Origin: Terribacillus saccharophilus | GTDB taxonomy: Bacteria > Bacillota > Bacilli > Bacillales > Amphibacillaceae | Assembly (NCBI RefSeq): GCF_002272745.1 | Contig: NZ_NPBD01000007.1 | Span: forward strand, 964,597-1,028,596 | Direction of reading: 5' to 3' | DNA: 64,000 nt | Part shown: positions 18,870 through 27,148 of the stretch, one piece after another | Layout: every line of letters starts with the position of its first letter | Position numbering within the stretch: position 1 is the stretch's first letter | Program-made: the position numbers and the translations under genes | The notes under the pieces: generated by a model | Seen by the model: only the letters and a program-made list of their open reading frames with translations | What the model was told of the DNA's origin: nothing | Databases searched by the model: none

Positions 18870-19460
18870 TCATTTAAACGAAGTATTATATGTCACTTTA
18901 CCTTTTCTAAAAGCATGAGCCACTCTAGGGTAAAACAAGGCTGCAAGAATCGCGAAACAGAAATCTTTGATAAAGAACGGTATCATGCTGATCCAAGTAG
19001 CCAAGTAGCTTATATCCACACCCATCCAAAGGTGCATGGCGCCATACATATACGTGACCCCTAAGAGATAATTTACAATTAAGCCAGCGATTACCGCTCC
19101 AAAAACGCGATAACGCATAGATGTCTTTTCCATAATAAACCCAGAAATAAAGGCAATAGGTATGAAAGATAGCAAAAAACCGCCAGTAGGCCCGGCAAAG
19201 ACACCAAATCCTCCAGAAAGATCTGCGAAAATCGGCAGGCCAGTCAGACCAAGCAGTACATAACAGATCATACTGTAGGATCCCCATTTATAACCTAACA
19301 GCAAACCGGCAAGTAGTGCGAAGAATGGCTGCAATGATAACGGCACTGTTTGTCCTCCGATTGGTACTGCAAGAAAAGGCAGCCAAACCGATATGTTTGC
19401 TCCGACTGTCATCAAGCCGACAAACATCGCGCTTGCAGTCAATTTACCAGTACGACTCAT
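18870..19460 (-). CDS. bioY: Biotin transporter S component BioY
   Basis: 196 residues with six membrane helices. The BioY signature is visible: LQPFFALLAGLLLG, GLPIFADLSGG and GPTGGFLLSFI. It binds biotin and works with or without an ECF module. The start ATG at 19460 follows AAGGAGTTG. A BirA-type operator overlapping a perfect -35 box lies 45 bases upstream, so biotin repression is expected. Corresponds to the yuiG position in B. subtilis. Confidence 0.92.
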   Translation of the reverse strand: MSRTGKLTASAMFVGLMTVGANISVWLPFLAVPIGGQTVPLSLQPFFALLAGLLLGYKWGSYSMICYVLLGLTGLPIFADLSGGFGVFAGPTGGFLLSFIPIAFISGFIMEKTSMRYRVFGAVIAGLIVNYLLGVTYMYGAMHLWMGVDISYLATWISMIPFFIKDFCFAILAALFYPRVAHAFRKGKVTYNTSFK

Positions 19461-19482
19461 AACTTATCAACTCCTTGCAGAA

Positions 19483-19511
19483 ATACTAAACGACACCCTT
19501 GATATTGTCAA
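19483..19511 (-). promoter_or_regulatory. Sigma-A promoter of bioY
   Basis: On the minus strand, TTGACA (19511-19506), a 17-base spacer and TAGTAT (19488-19483). The -35 box lies inside the BirA-type operator. Confidence 0.75.
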
Positions 19512-19535
19512 CTTAATTTTTATTCGGGTTTACAA
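19505..19535. promoter_or_regulatory. BirA-type biotin operator of bioY
   Basis: TTGTCAAC, 15 bases, GTTTACAA. The known BirA box is TTGTAAACC-N14/15-GGTTTACAA; only one half-site base departs from symmetry. It covers the -35 box of bioY, so BirA-biotinyl-AMP binding would block transcription. Confidence 0.8.
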
Positions 19536-19546
19536 TTCAGGCATAG

Positions 19547-19575
19547 AAAAAGGCATAGAAGCCTTCTTCTATGCC
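19547..19575 (-). terminator. Terminator overlapping the end of deoD
   Basis: On the minus strand GGCATAGAAG and CTTCTATGCC pair around a 4-base loop followed by TTTTTC. The stem contains the last codons and stop of deoD, and its end lies only about 12 bases from the BirA operator of bioY. Confidence 0.75.
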
Positions 19576-20279
19576 TGAATTGCTGCATCCAATGCGATTT
19601 CCATCATATCGCCAAAAGTAGTCTGACGCTCTTCGGCAGTTGTTTCTTCACCAGTAAGGATGTGATCGCTGACTGTAAGAACAGATAGCGCTTGGCAATC
19701 ATGTTTCGCAGCAATCGTGTAAAGTGCGGTTGTCTCCATTTCGACAGCCAGAACATTGTAATCTGCCAATTTTCCGTAGAATTCCAATGTGTTGTCACGA
19801 TAGAAGCGATCGCTTGTGAAGACGTTACCAACACGGATATTCAAGCCTTTTGCTTGTCCAGCCTGATATGCTTTCAGCAGCAAATCAAAGTCAGCTGTAG
19901 GTGCAAAATCGACTGTGCCGAATTCCTGACGGTTTATTTGGGAATCAGAGCTAGACGTGGAAGCTAAGATTACATCACGAACTTTTACATCTTTCTGGAT
20001 AGCGCCCGCAGTACCAACGCGGATCAGTTTCTTCACGCCGTAGCTTTGAATCAATTCATTTACATAGATGCTGATGGATGGCACACCCATACCTGTACCT
20101 TGAACAGAGATTCTTTCTCCTTTGTATGTACCGGTATAGCCATACATTCCTCTTACTTCGTTATAAAGCTTTGCATCTTCCAAAAATGTTTCAGCGATGT
20201 ATTTTGCGCGAAGCGGATCACCAGGAAGCAGGATCTTGTCTGCAATCTGGCCGGCTTCTGCATTTATATGTACACTCAT
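19569..20279 (-). CDS. deoD: Purine-nucleoside phosphorylase DeoD
   Basis: 236 residues of the hexameric PNP family: [14 protein letters not shown] at the start, LPGDPLRAK phosphate-binding region, VRGMYGYTG and the VEMETTALY ribose-binding motif, then TVSDHI with the catalytic Asp. It splits purine (deoxy)nucleosides to base and sugar phosphate. The ATG at 20279 follows AAAAAGGAGTGCTGTC; an upstream in-frame ATG lacks a site. Confidence 0.94.
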   Translation of the reverse strand: MSVHINAEAGQIADKILLPGDPLRAKYIAETFLEDAKLYNEVRGMYGYTGTYKGERISVQGTGMGVPSISIYVNELIQSYGVKKLIRVGTAGAIQKDVKVRDVILASTSSSDSQINRQEFGTVDFAPTADFDLLLKAYQAGQAKGLNIRVGNVFTSDRFYRDNTLEFYGKLADYNVLAVEMETTALYTIAAKHDCQALSVLTVSDHILTGEETTAEERQTTFGDMMEIALDAAIQA

Positions 20280-20407
20280 GACAGCACTCCTTTTTGCTAG
20301 ATGTGTCAAAATTACCATAAATACAAGATAAACTCAATCTTATGCCGTGAAGCTGTTTTTAAACTTAAAAAAGTGGCATATTTATTTAAAACCGCTTTCT
20401 TTTCTCC

Positions 20408-20413
20408 TATAAT
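20408..20413 (+). promoter_or_regulatory. -10 box of the ptsH promoter
   Basis: A perfect TATAAT about 60 bases before the gene. The -35 partner (TTTAAA, 17 bases upstream) is poor. Confidence 0.4.
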
Positions 20414-20472
20414 AATTAAGTTACTACATTCACATTTACATACATGAGCTATTTGCTTTGGAGGGAATTACG

Positions 20473-20733
20473 ATGCAAGAGAAAACATTTACTATTACAA
20501 GCGAAACAGGAATCCATGCGAGACCTGCAACGCTGCTTGTTAATAAAGCCGGCCAGTTCAATTCTGAGATCGAACTCGCTTTTAATGAAAAGAAAGTGAA
20601 CTTGAAATCGATCATGGGTGTCATGTCACTAGGTGTCCCGCAAGGAGCACAGGTTGTTATTACAGCAGATGGAAATGATGAGGAAGCAGCAATAGAAGGT
20701 ATTCAGGAAGTGCTGGAAAACCATTTGAGCTGA
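20473..20733 (+). CDS. ptsH: Phosphocarrier protein HPr, stand-alone gene
   Basis: 86 residues. His15 in GIHARPAT is the PTS phosphorylation site, and Ser46 in LKSIMGVMSLG is the HPr kinase site that controls CcpA. Crh would lack His15, so this is HPr. It is flanked by terminator and deoD, not by ptsI or ptsG. GGAGGGA precedes the ATG. As a separate transcript its dose may be set independently of ptsI. Confidence 0.9.
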   Translation: MQEKTFTITSETGIHARPATLLVNKAGQFNSEIELAFNEKKVNLKSIMGVMSLGVPQGAQVVITADGNDEEAAIEGIQEVLENHLS

Positions 20734-20740
20734 TCGAAGA

Positions 20741-20769
20741 AGCTGGAGATTTTCTCCGGCTTTTTTTTA
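20741..20769 (+). terminator. Terminator of ptsH
   Basis: AGCTGGAG and CTCCGGCT pair (one wobble) around a 5-base loop, followed by eight T residues. Confidence 0.9.
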
Positions 20770-20867
20770 TACTTTTAAAAGGTGTAAGAAAAATCACGCT
20801 TCGCACGGAAGAAAAAATGATGGTTGTAAATATTTAATCATATTCTATTTACCAAAGGGGTTAATTC

Positions 20868-21005
20868 ATGAACTTCTTTCTTGCAACTGTATTTTTAACA
20901 GTAGTGATTATAGGTATTTCTTTGATTTTTATTAAAAAGAAGCCCTTTATGTATTTGGTTCCAATCTTTTTAATGGCAATTAGTATGATTTTGTATATTA
21001 AGTAG
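20868..21005 (+). CDS. Possible 45-residue hydrophobic membrane peptide
   Basis: MNFFLATVFLTVVIIG begins a first helix; a KKK turn and a second helix ending ILYIK follow. The ATG has AAAGGGG eight bases upstream. The composition is that of a two-helix membrane peptide. No family recognised. Together with the next small frame it fills the gap between ptsH and the kapB terminator. Confidence 0.45.
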   Translation: MNFFLATVFLTVVIIGISLIFIKKKPFMYLVPIFLMAISMILYIK

Positions 21006-21020
21006 TTTCTATATTGGAGG

Positions 21021-21119
21021 ATGGGGTGGAGTCGGAATGATAGCATTAAGCTCTTCCTAATTTCCTCAGCAGCTGCATTGATTATAGTCACTCTTATAAG
21101 TTATTTTCGAACTGAATAA
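21021..21119 (+). CDS. Possible 32-residue membrane peptide
   Basis: MGWSRNDSIKLFLISS starts a peptide with one hydrophobic helix and an YFRTE tail. GGAGG directly abuts the ATG, which is too close for normal initiation, so expression is doubtful. It lies 15 bases after the previous small frame. Confidence 0.25.
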   Translation: MGWSRNDSIKLFLISSAAALIIVTLISYFRTE

Positions 21120-21156
21120 TCCCTTATCACCGGCTAAATAGTTTAAGATAATCATA

Positions 21157-21187
21157 AAAAGGCAGGAGCAATGCTTCCTGCCTTTTC
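21157..21187. terminator. Bidirectional terminator at the end of kapB
   Basis: AAAGGCAGGA and TCCTGCCTTT form the stem; T-rich sequence follows on both strands. Confidence 0.8.
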
Positions 21188-21190
21188 CGT

Positions 21191-21571
21191 TTATTTAAAG
21201 TAATCCTTCTCCAGTGTCTCCACGTTTGCAAGAGCAAGTTCTTGATAGCGCGAGGCGGGCTGTTGCTCCAAATCGTGCTTTAACTGCTGAACTGCTGTCC
21301 GCAAAGAATCGGAGTACTCCGGTACTGTGTCTGTATATGCAGATACTGCAGTTTTTGGTATATTCGCTTTTTCATGGTGAGCGAGCGCCCGGCGTTCATG
21401 GAAGAAAACATCTTCCGTTTCCTTGGGATGATGCAAATCACCTTGCTGCGGATGCTTGAGGACTGCCAGTATCTCTACTAAATAAAACTTGCCGCGTTCT
21501 TCTTTGATACTTCCTACATAGGAAGCCGTTTTATAGCGTGCCTTTACGACGCTGCCGATTTCTATGGTCAT
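21191..21571 (-). CDS. kapB: Kinase-associated protein B (KapB)
   Basis: 126 residues, close to the B. subtilis KapB length. It starts MTIEIGSVVKARYKTASYVG and carries the HPQQGDLHHPKE stretch typical of the family. KapB is needed for the KinB route into the sporulation phosphorelay. Its start overlaps the patB stop by four bases, so it is translated with patB. No kinB is in this window. Confidence 0.88.
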   Translation of the reverse strand: MTIEIGSVVKARYKTASYVGSIKEERGKFYLVEILAVLKHPQQGDLHHPKETEDVFFHERRALAHHEKANIPKTAVSAYTDTVPEYSDSLRTAVQQLKHDLEQQPASRYQELALANVETLEKDYFK

Positions 21572-22749
21572 TCTGCTGCGGCCTCGAATTCTTTGAGGCT
21601 GTTTGTCAGCCGCTCCAGGGCTTCTCGCATCGTTTCAGGTGGACAGGCAATGTTCATCCGAACAAATCCAGCACCTGCTTCTCCAAATTGAATGCCATCA
21701 TTGAATCCGAGCTTCGCTTTCTTGGCAAAGAAGTCCATCAATTCTTTTTGTTCCAACTTCATCTGGCGACAATCCAGCCACATCAAATAGGTGCCTTCCA
21801 GCGGTGCAAGCTGAATAAGAGGAGTATCAGCCAATGCTTCTTCCGTCAGCTTCCGATTGATTGCCAATATGTCCAGCAGACCGTCCAGCCATTCCTCGCC
21901 GTCCGTATAAGCGGCTTCCATTGCAGAGACTGCCATCGTATTCAGCATATGGAAGCCTTGCTTAGAGAAGGTCTCTTGCAGCTGCTGGCGCATATCATCC
22001 TGCTTAACGATGCTGTATGATACCTGCAGTCCTGCCAAATTGAATGTTTTTGACGGGGACAGGAATGTGATTGTCCGTTTGCTCACGTCTTCAGACAAGG
22101 AGGCAATGGGGATATGCTGATATCCTTCATGAATCAAATCGGCATGAATCTCATCTGACAAAAGTAAAACATCATACGTTTGACATAGATTCGCTAAGCG
22201 TTCCAGCTCCTCTTTCGTCCAAACACGTCCGACTGGATTATGCGGATTGCAAAGAATCATCGTCTTTGCTCCTTCTCGGAAACATGACTCCAAGTGTTCG
22301 AAATCCATCTGGTATGTACCATTTTCTTCTAGCAAAGGATTTTCTACAATTTTGCGGTCATGTGCAGTGACCACGTTGTAAAAAGGAGCATAAACAGGTG
22401 TCTGGATGACGACTTGCTCACCAGGTTCTGTAAACGTCTGGATAGCCATATGCAGACTGGTTACAACCCCGGGGCTGTAAAGCAGCCAGCTTGGCTTAAT
22501 GCGCCAGCCGTGGCGTTTTTCAACCCAATTTGATACGGTTTTGGAAATACTCGCATCTGTAATTGTATAGCCATAAATACCATGTTCAGCCCTATTCTTC
22601 AAGGCGTCTATCACCGCTCGAGGTGATTGGAAGTCCATATCTGCGACCCACATCGGCAGAACATCTTCTCCTCCATATAATGCTGTAAGATTGTCCCATT
22701 TCACCGACCGGGTCTTTCTGCGGTCATGAACTGTTTCGAAATTATGCAT
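21568..22749 (-). CDS. patB: PLP-dependent C-S lyase (PatB/MalY type)
   Basis: 393 residues of aminotransferase fold type I. MWVADMDF near the N-terminus, NPHNPVGR, SDEIHADL and SPSKTFNLAG (PLP lysine) are present. PatB-type enzymes cleave cystathionine or cysteine-like C-S bonds. The ATG at 22749 has a GGAG-containing site and gives the family start MHNFE; a longer frame from 22821 is less likely. Operon order yugF-patB-kapB on the minus strand. Confidence 0.9.
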   Translation of the reverse strand: MHNFETVHDRRKTRSVKWDNLTALYGGEDVLPMWVADMDFQSPRAVIDALKNRAEHGIYGYTITDASISKTVSNWVEKRHGWRIKPSWLLYSPGVVTSLHMAIQTFTEPGEQVVIQTPVYAPFYNVVTAHDRKIVENPLLEENGTYQMDFEHLESCFREGAKTMILCNPHNPVGRVWTKEELERLANLCQTYDVLLLSDEIHADLIHEGYQHIPIASLSEDVSKRTITFLSPSKTFNLAGLQVSYSIVKQDDMRQQLQETFSKQGFHMLNTMAVSAMEAAYTDGEEWLDGLLDILAINRKLTEEALADTPLIQLAPLEGTYLMWLDCRQMKLEQKELMDFFAKKAKLGFNDGIQFGEAGAGFVRMNIACPPETMREALERLTNSLKEFEAAAE

Positions 22750-22817
22750 AGTCCGTACTCCTTCCATTATTTCTTTCTCATTATATAAAGAAATGCTTCG
22801 AAAAGCGAAAGGCTTGA

Positions 22818-23633
22818 TCATTCTATATACGAGACAATTGTTTCGGGCGTTTCCTCAGGTAAAAGGTGACCGGCATCAGGAAGGATATGGAGCGTAGCAT
22901 TCGGCAGCTCCGCGAGCAGCCGATAGCCAATGGAAGGGGGCAATAATGGATCCTTCTTTCCCCAGAAAATAGTTGTGTCTGCTTGTATCTGCTGTAAACT
23001 GTCATTTGGCAAATCGCCGCCTCGTGTTCGGATGAAGCTAGCAAGACTTGGATAAAGATCCTTAGCCATAAAGGGGATACTATACGCCACCACCATCCGA
23101 AGGGTTACCTTATCAGGATCAGCAACCAGATGGCGCAGGAATCCGACAACACTGGAGGCTTCGAATGCGAGATGCATAATGGCAGGGAAAATGCTGGCGG
23201 AAGCGATCAAGCTTGAGAATGCGTCTGTTGGCAGCATATAGCTTGATGGTGCAAACAGAAACAGTTTATTTATCCGATCAGGGTAGCTATAGGCGAGACG
23301 CATGGCAATTTGACCGCCCATTGAATGACCGCCAATATCTATTTTTTTTATCTGTAAATGATCAAGAAGAGATGCAGCAAGGCAAGTATAGTCTTCATAG
23401 GAAAAAGCTATTTCGGCCGATTTTTGGCTATTTCCAAAGGGGGGGAAATCTAATGTCACTACTTGGTACCGTTGACGCAGCTCCGGAATCATGCGGTGAA
23501 AGCAGCTTCCAGAGGCAAGGAACCCGTGAAGAAGAAGGATTGTACGGGAGTTGTCATGATTGTAAGAAGAGTAAATACGATAATCAATGGCTATTTCTTC
23601 ATAATAGAAGGTATGGTGGTTCGAGTAAGACAT
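22818..23633 (-). CDS. yugF: Alpha/beta hydrolase (YugF-like)
   Basis: 271 residues. LLLHGFLASG carries the oxyanion region, GGHSMGGQ the nucleophile Ser, WGKKDPLLP the Asp and PDAGHLLPEE the His. The fold is that of meta-cleavage-product hydrolases, but the natural substrate is unknown. Its ATG at 23633 has AAGGGG upstream. Its leader contains a terminator-like hairpin 60 bases before the ATG. Confidence 0.82.
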   Translation of the reverse strand: MSYSNHHTFYYEEIAIDYRIYSSYNHDNSRTILLLHGFLASGSCFHRMIPELRQRYQVVTLDFPPFGNSQKSAEIAFSYEDYTCLAASLLDHLQIKKIDIGGHSMGGQIAMRLAYSYPDRINKLFLFAPSSYMLPTDAFSSLIASASIFPAIMHLAFEASSVVGFLRHLVADPDKVTLRMVVAYSIPFMAKDLYPSLASFIRTRGGDLPNDSLQQIQADTTIFWGKKDPLLPPSIGYRLLAELPNATLHILPDAGHLLPEETPETIVSYIE

Positions 23634-23693
23634 TTTAGCTTGCCCCTTTGCCTGCAATTAGTTCTAGTTTCGGTCATTTTGGACTTTATATGC

Positions 23694-23726
23694 AAAAAAA
23701 TAGCAAAGCGATACGCATCGCTTTGC
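23694..23726 (-). terminator. Terminator-like hairpin in the yugF leader
   Basis: GCAAAGCGAT and ATCGCTTTGC (23703-23726) form a perfect 10-bp stem; on the minus strand it is followed by TATTTTTTTG. No minus-strand gene lies upstream, so it sits within the 5-prime region of yugF. Confidence 0.7.
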
Positions 23727-23898
23727 CTACAGGGGGAATACGAGAAAGTCTTACATAACTATGTATTACCAAAAATGATTCATTGCAAACCTATTCTAAT
23801 AAAAAAATAATACATATATAAATTTTTGCCGAAACCAACTTACTGTGATAGAATTATTTATTGCGTATAAAAGTAGAAAAAATCAGGAGTTGTTTAGT

Positions 23899-24264
23899 AT
23901 GGCAGAGAAGTTCGAAACAGGACAAGTATTGACAGGTAAAGTAACAGGGATCCAGCCTTACGGTGCTTTTGTTGCATTGGATGAGCAGGTTCAAGGATTG
24001 GTTCACATTTCCGAGGTGACTCATGGTTTCGTAAAAGATATCAACGAACACCTATCTGTAGGCGATGAAGTTAAAGTTAAAATTCTTGATATCAACGAAC
24101 AAAGCGGTAAATATTCCCTTTCTATCCGTGCTACAGAAGAAGCACCTGCAAAGCAGCAGCAAGCTAACGTTCAGAAGCAAGCTGTTTCTGAGGATGCTCC
24201 AGCAGGATTCAACACGTTGAAAGACAAGCTTCAGGATTGGATCAAACAAACTGAAGGCAAATAA
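23899..24264 (+). CDS. yugI: S1-domain RNA-binding protein (general stress protein 13 type)
   Basis: 121 residues. One S1 domain at about residues 6-75 (GQVLTGKVTGIQPYGAFVAL, then GLVHISEV and LSVGDEVKVKILD) and a charged, Gln-rich tail. It resembles ribosome-associated YugI/GSP13. AGGAGTTG precedes the ATG. Monocistronic with a strong terminator. Confidence 0.9.
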   Translation: MAEKFETGQVLTGKVTGIQPYGAFVALDEQVQGLVHISEVTHGFVKDINEHLSVGDEVKVKILDINEQSGKYSLSIRATEEAPAKQQQANVQKQAVSEDAPAGFNTLKDKLQDWIKQTEGK

Positions 24265-24270
24265 TTAGAA

Positions 24271-24298
24271 AGACCCCCATATTAGGGGGTCTTTTTTT
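24271..24298 (+). terminator. Terminator of yugI
   Basis: AGACCCCC and GGGGGTCT pair around ATATTA, followed by a run of T. Confidence 0.92.
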
Positions 24299-24309
24299 GA
24301 TTTATCCAT

Positions 24310-24543
24310 TTATGCTTTGGTTGTTGTCGCTTCTTCCACTTCTTTACGCTCTAGGAACAGAGCGGAAATTGACACTAGACCAGCCAAGCCGACAAGACTG
24401 TAGATGATCCGTGGGAAAGCAGCCGCCTGACTACCATTACCAAAGATACCTGCAACCAAGTCGTAGTTGAATAAACCGACTAGTCCCCAGTTGATCGCGC
24501 CGATAATGACAAGAACAAGAGCGATACGCTGTACCATATTCAA
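24310..24543 (-). CDS. yuzA: YuzA, DUF378 membrane protein
   Basis: 77 residues with two membrane helices. RIALVLVIIGAINWGLVGLF is the DUF378 signature. I suggest a TTG start at 24543 because GGAGG lies 8 bases upstream; the ATG two codons earlier is only two bases from GGAGG, and the next ATG is 14 bases away. The function of DUF378 is unknown. Confidence 0.75.
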   Translation of the reverse strand: MNMVQRIALVLVIIGAINWGLVGLFNYDLVAGIFGNGSQAAAFPRIIYSLVGLAGLVSISALFLERKEVEEATTTKA

Positions 24544-24636
24544 CTGCATAACCTCCATTTCATGAAGCGAGATGATAAATCTTTCTTAGCATGCCTTTGT
24601 TGACCGATTATATTCCTATAACAATTCTTGATTTAC

Positions 24637-24665
24637 TTGTCCAGTTTCGGTAAAGTTGCTATAGT
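24637..24665 (+). promoter_or_regulatory. Probable promoter of pgi
   Basis: TTGTCC at 24637-24642 and TATAGT at 24660-24665, separated by 17 bases, just upstream of the ribosome-binding site of pgi. Confidence 0.5.
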
Positions 24666-24688
24666 AAGCAGTTTCAAGGAGGATGAAT

Positions 24689-26035
24689 ATGACACACATC
24701 GGATTTGATTATAAGAAAGCGTTGCCATATATCGGGGAGCAAGAACTGGATTACCTTGCACCGCTCGTGCAGGCTGCGCATGATCAATTACATAATAAAA
24801 CAGGTGCCAGCAATGATTTCCTAGGCTGGCTTGAATTGCCGATGGATTACGACAAAGAGGAATTCGCTCGTATCAAACAGGCAGCAGAGAAGATCCAATC
24901 TGATTCGGATGTTTTGCTTGTTGTCGGAATCGGCGGTTCTTATCTTGGCGCTCGTGCGGCAATTGAAGCACTGACGCACAGCTTTTTCAACGTACTTTCT
25001 AAAGAAGACCGAAAAGCACCACAAGTATTCTTTGTCGGCAATAGCATAAGTGCCCCATATTTGAATCAGCTGCTTGATGCAATTAAGGGTAAAGATGTCA
25101 GTGTGAATGTTATATCCAAAAGTGGTACAACAACTGAACCAGCAATTGCCTTCCGTATCTTCAAAAAGTATTTGGAAGAGAAGTACGGAGTCGATGAAGC
25201 ACGCAAGCGTATTTATGCCACAACGGATAAAGCAAGAGGTGCTTTGAAGACACTTGCCAGCAAAGAAGGGTATGAGTCGTTCGTGATTCCTGATGATGTT
25301 GGCGGCCGTTTCTCTGTGCTGACAGCTGTGGGACTATTGCCAATTGCAGCTGCTGGTGTTGATATCGACAGCATCATGTCTGGAGCTCAAAAGGCGCAGG
25401 AAGAACTGTCTGTATCTGATCTGAAGGAAAACCCGGCATATCAATACGCAGCTATTCGTAACGTTCTATATAACAAAGGCAAAAATATAGAACTGCTTGT
25501 GAACTACGAGCCATCATTGCAATATTTCAGTGAATGGTGGAAACAATTGTTCGGAGAAAGTGAAGGGAAGGATTTGAAAGGATTGTTCCCGGCGTCTGCT
25601 AACTTCTCTACAGATTTACATTCCCTTGGTCAATATGTACAGGAAGGCCGCCGCGACTTGTTCGAAACAGTTGTGCTTGTTAAACAGCCGGTCTCTGATG
25701 TGACCATAGAAGCGGAAGAGGAAGATCTTGATGGACTGAACTATCTTGCTGGTCAGACAGTTGATCAAGTGAACTACAAAGCGTTCCAGGGTACATTGCT
25801 TGCTCATACAGATGGTAACGTACCCAACTTAGTCGTAGAAGTTCCTGCACTGGATCCGTTCAGCTTCGGGTATCTGGTATACTTCTTCGAGAAAGCATGT
25901 GCAATCAGCGGATACTTGCTTGGTGTAAATCCGTTTGATCAGCCAGGAGTGGAAGCATATAAGAAGAACATGTTTGCACTGCTTGGCAAGCCAGGGTATG
26001 AAGAAGAAAAAGCAAAACTTGAAAAAAGATTATAA
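24689..26035 (+). CDS. pgi: Glucose-6-phosphate isomerase
   Basis: 448 residues, typical of Bacillota. [13 protein letters not shown] and [10 protein letters not shown] bind the phosphate, and [14 protein letters not shown] and LHSLGQ follow. It interconverts glucose 6-phosphate and fructose 6-phosphate. AAGGAGG at 24676-24682 fits the ATG at 24689 better than the one at 24683. Convergent with yugO. Confidence 0.96.
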   Translation: MTHIGFDYKKALPYIGEQELDYLAPLVQAAHDQLHNKTGASNDFLGWLELPMDYDKEEFARIKQAAEKIQSDSDVLLVVGIGGSYLGARAAIEALTHSFFNVLSKEDRKAPQVFFVGNSISAPYLNQLLDAIKGKDVSVNVISKSGTTTEPAIAFRIFKKYLEEKYGVDEARKRIYATTDKARGALKTLASKEGYESFVIPDDVGGRFSVLTAVGLLPIAAAGVDIDSIMSGAQKAQEELSVSDLKENPAYQYAAIRNVLYNKGKNIELLVNYEPSLQYFSEWWKQLFGESEGKDLKGLFPASANFSTDLHSLGQYVQEGRRDLFETVVLVKQPVSDVTIEAEEEDLDGLNYLAGQTVDQVNYKAFQGTLLAHTDGNVPNLVVEVPALDPFSFGYLVYFFEKACAISGYLLGVNPFDQPGVEAYKKNMFALLGKPGYEEEKAKLEKRL

Positions 26036-26038
26036 TAA

Positions 26039-26078
26039 AAAAATCCCTTCTTGCCTTATTGGTAGAAGGGATTTTTTT
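26039..26078. terminator. Bidirectional terminator between pgi and yugO
   Basis: AAATCCCTTCT and AGAAGGGATTT form an 11-bp stem with A and T tracts on the two sides. Confidence 0.9.
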
Positions 26079-27078
26079 ATTCGATATGCTGCAAGGTGAT
26101 GATGCAGTCCTCCTGATGCATCGGTTCCTGGAAGTCTGGGCTCATATCCATGCTTTCTCCTCGCATATATCCGATAGCGGTCTTTTCCTTGCGGGCAAAA
26201 TACCGACTAGCTTCAAAGAAACTTTTACCAACTAACTCATTAGGTAAAGACATGATTCTGATCTCTTGTTCTTTCAGAAAATGAAGCAGCAGTTCTAGGT
26301 GATTTTTCTTTTCTTTGTGATACACTTCGTGGAAAAATAATGTACTTACAAAATCATTTGAACGAATGACGACATCTGCTCCTGCGCGGCGGAGATTTTC
26401 CTTTTGGCTATGCGTCAGCACTTCCGCAACGATATGAAGATTCGGATTGTTCCCACGCAAGGCAATCGTTGTCAAAATCGTCATGTAATCAATCTGTTTT
26501 TCGTTTTTACCAGCGTTTGCAGTAATGATAGCGGTCTTAGCATGCTTGATATTGGCTTTGATAAGCGTCTTATCCTCAGATGCGTCACCGCGGATGAAGT
26601 GTAAAGGATGTTCTCGATAGGGGAGCATAGTCAATGACTGATCTATCAAGACGACAGACTGTTCCGGGTGTTTTTCGTTCAGCTTTCCAAGTAATGTCCT
26701 GGCACGCTCATTCCAGCCGATAATGATAATATGATTACTCCCTTTGAATTGGGTAAGTCCTTTAGAAAGATCCTGGGTGTACTTTACAGTTCCAGCAGCA
26801 ATAGTAGCTAAATAAAAGGTGACAAGTCCTGCACCTGAAAGGATGAGTACAATGGCGAGGATCTTGCCATACAGTGTTTCAGGAATTAAATCACCGTAGC
26901 CCACAGTCGAGGCAGTCACAAATGCCCACCAAATACCGTCAAAGTAAGTCGGAAATTGCTTCGGTTCTATCTGATGCATACAGATACCGAATGATATCAT
27001 TACCACGAGTACAGTAGAGAAAAGGCGAACGAATATAGGAAGGCGGAAATAGAAACGTCGCAGAAACTGTGTGACCAT
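26077..27078 (-). CDS. yugO: Potassium channel with RCK domain (YugO type)
   Basis: 333 residues. Two membrane helices flank the pore loop with the TVGYGD selectivity filter (about residues 57-62). A TrkA-N/RCK nucleotide-binding domain (HIIIIGWNERA, VLIDQ, FIRGDASED) and a C-terminal regulatory part follow. YugO releases K+ and carries electrical signals in B. subtilis biofilms. The ATG at 27078 has GAGGAGGGA upstream. Divergent from a kinase-like gene. Confidence 0.9.
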   Translation of the reverse strand: MVTQFLRRFYFRLPIFVRLFSTVLVVMISFGICMHQIEPKQFPTYFDGIWWAFVTASTVGYGDLIPETLYGKILAIVLILSGAGLVTFYLATIAAGTVKYTQDLSKGLTQFKGSNHIIIIGWNERARTLLGKLNEKHPEQSVVLIDQSLTMLPYREHPLHFIRGDASEDKTLIKANIKHAKTAIITANAGKNEKQIDYMTILTTIALRGNNPNLHIVAEVLTHSQKENLRRAGADVVIRSNDFVSTLFFHEVYHKEKKNHLELLLHFLKEQEIRIMSLPNELVGKSFFEASRYFARKEKTAIGYMRGESMDMSPDFQEPMHQEDCIITLQHIE

Positions 27079-27148
27079 ACTATCCCTCCTCATCTTTTTT
27101 GTTAGTATATGTATATTCACACGCTTTAAACGAACTGGAGGGGCAGAG

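Noticed and set aside
20473..20733. Catabolite repression HPr-like protein Crh
   Set aside because: Position 15 is His (GIHARPAT), so it is a phosphotransfer-competent HPr; Crh lacks this His.
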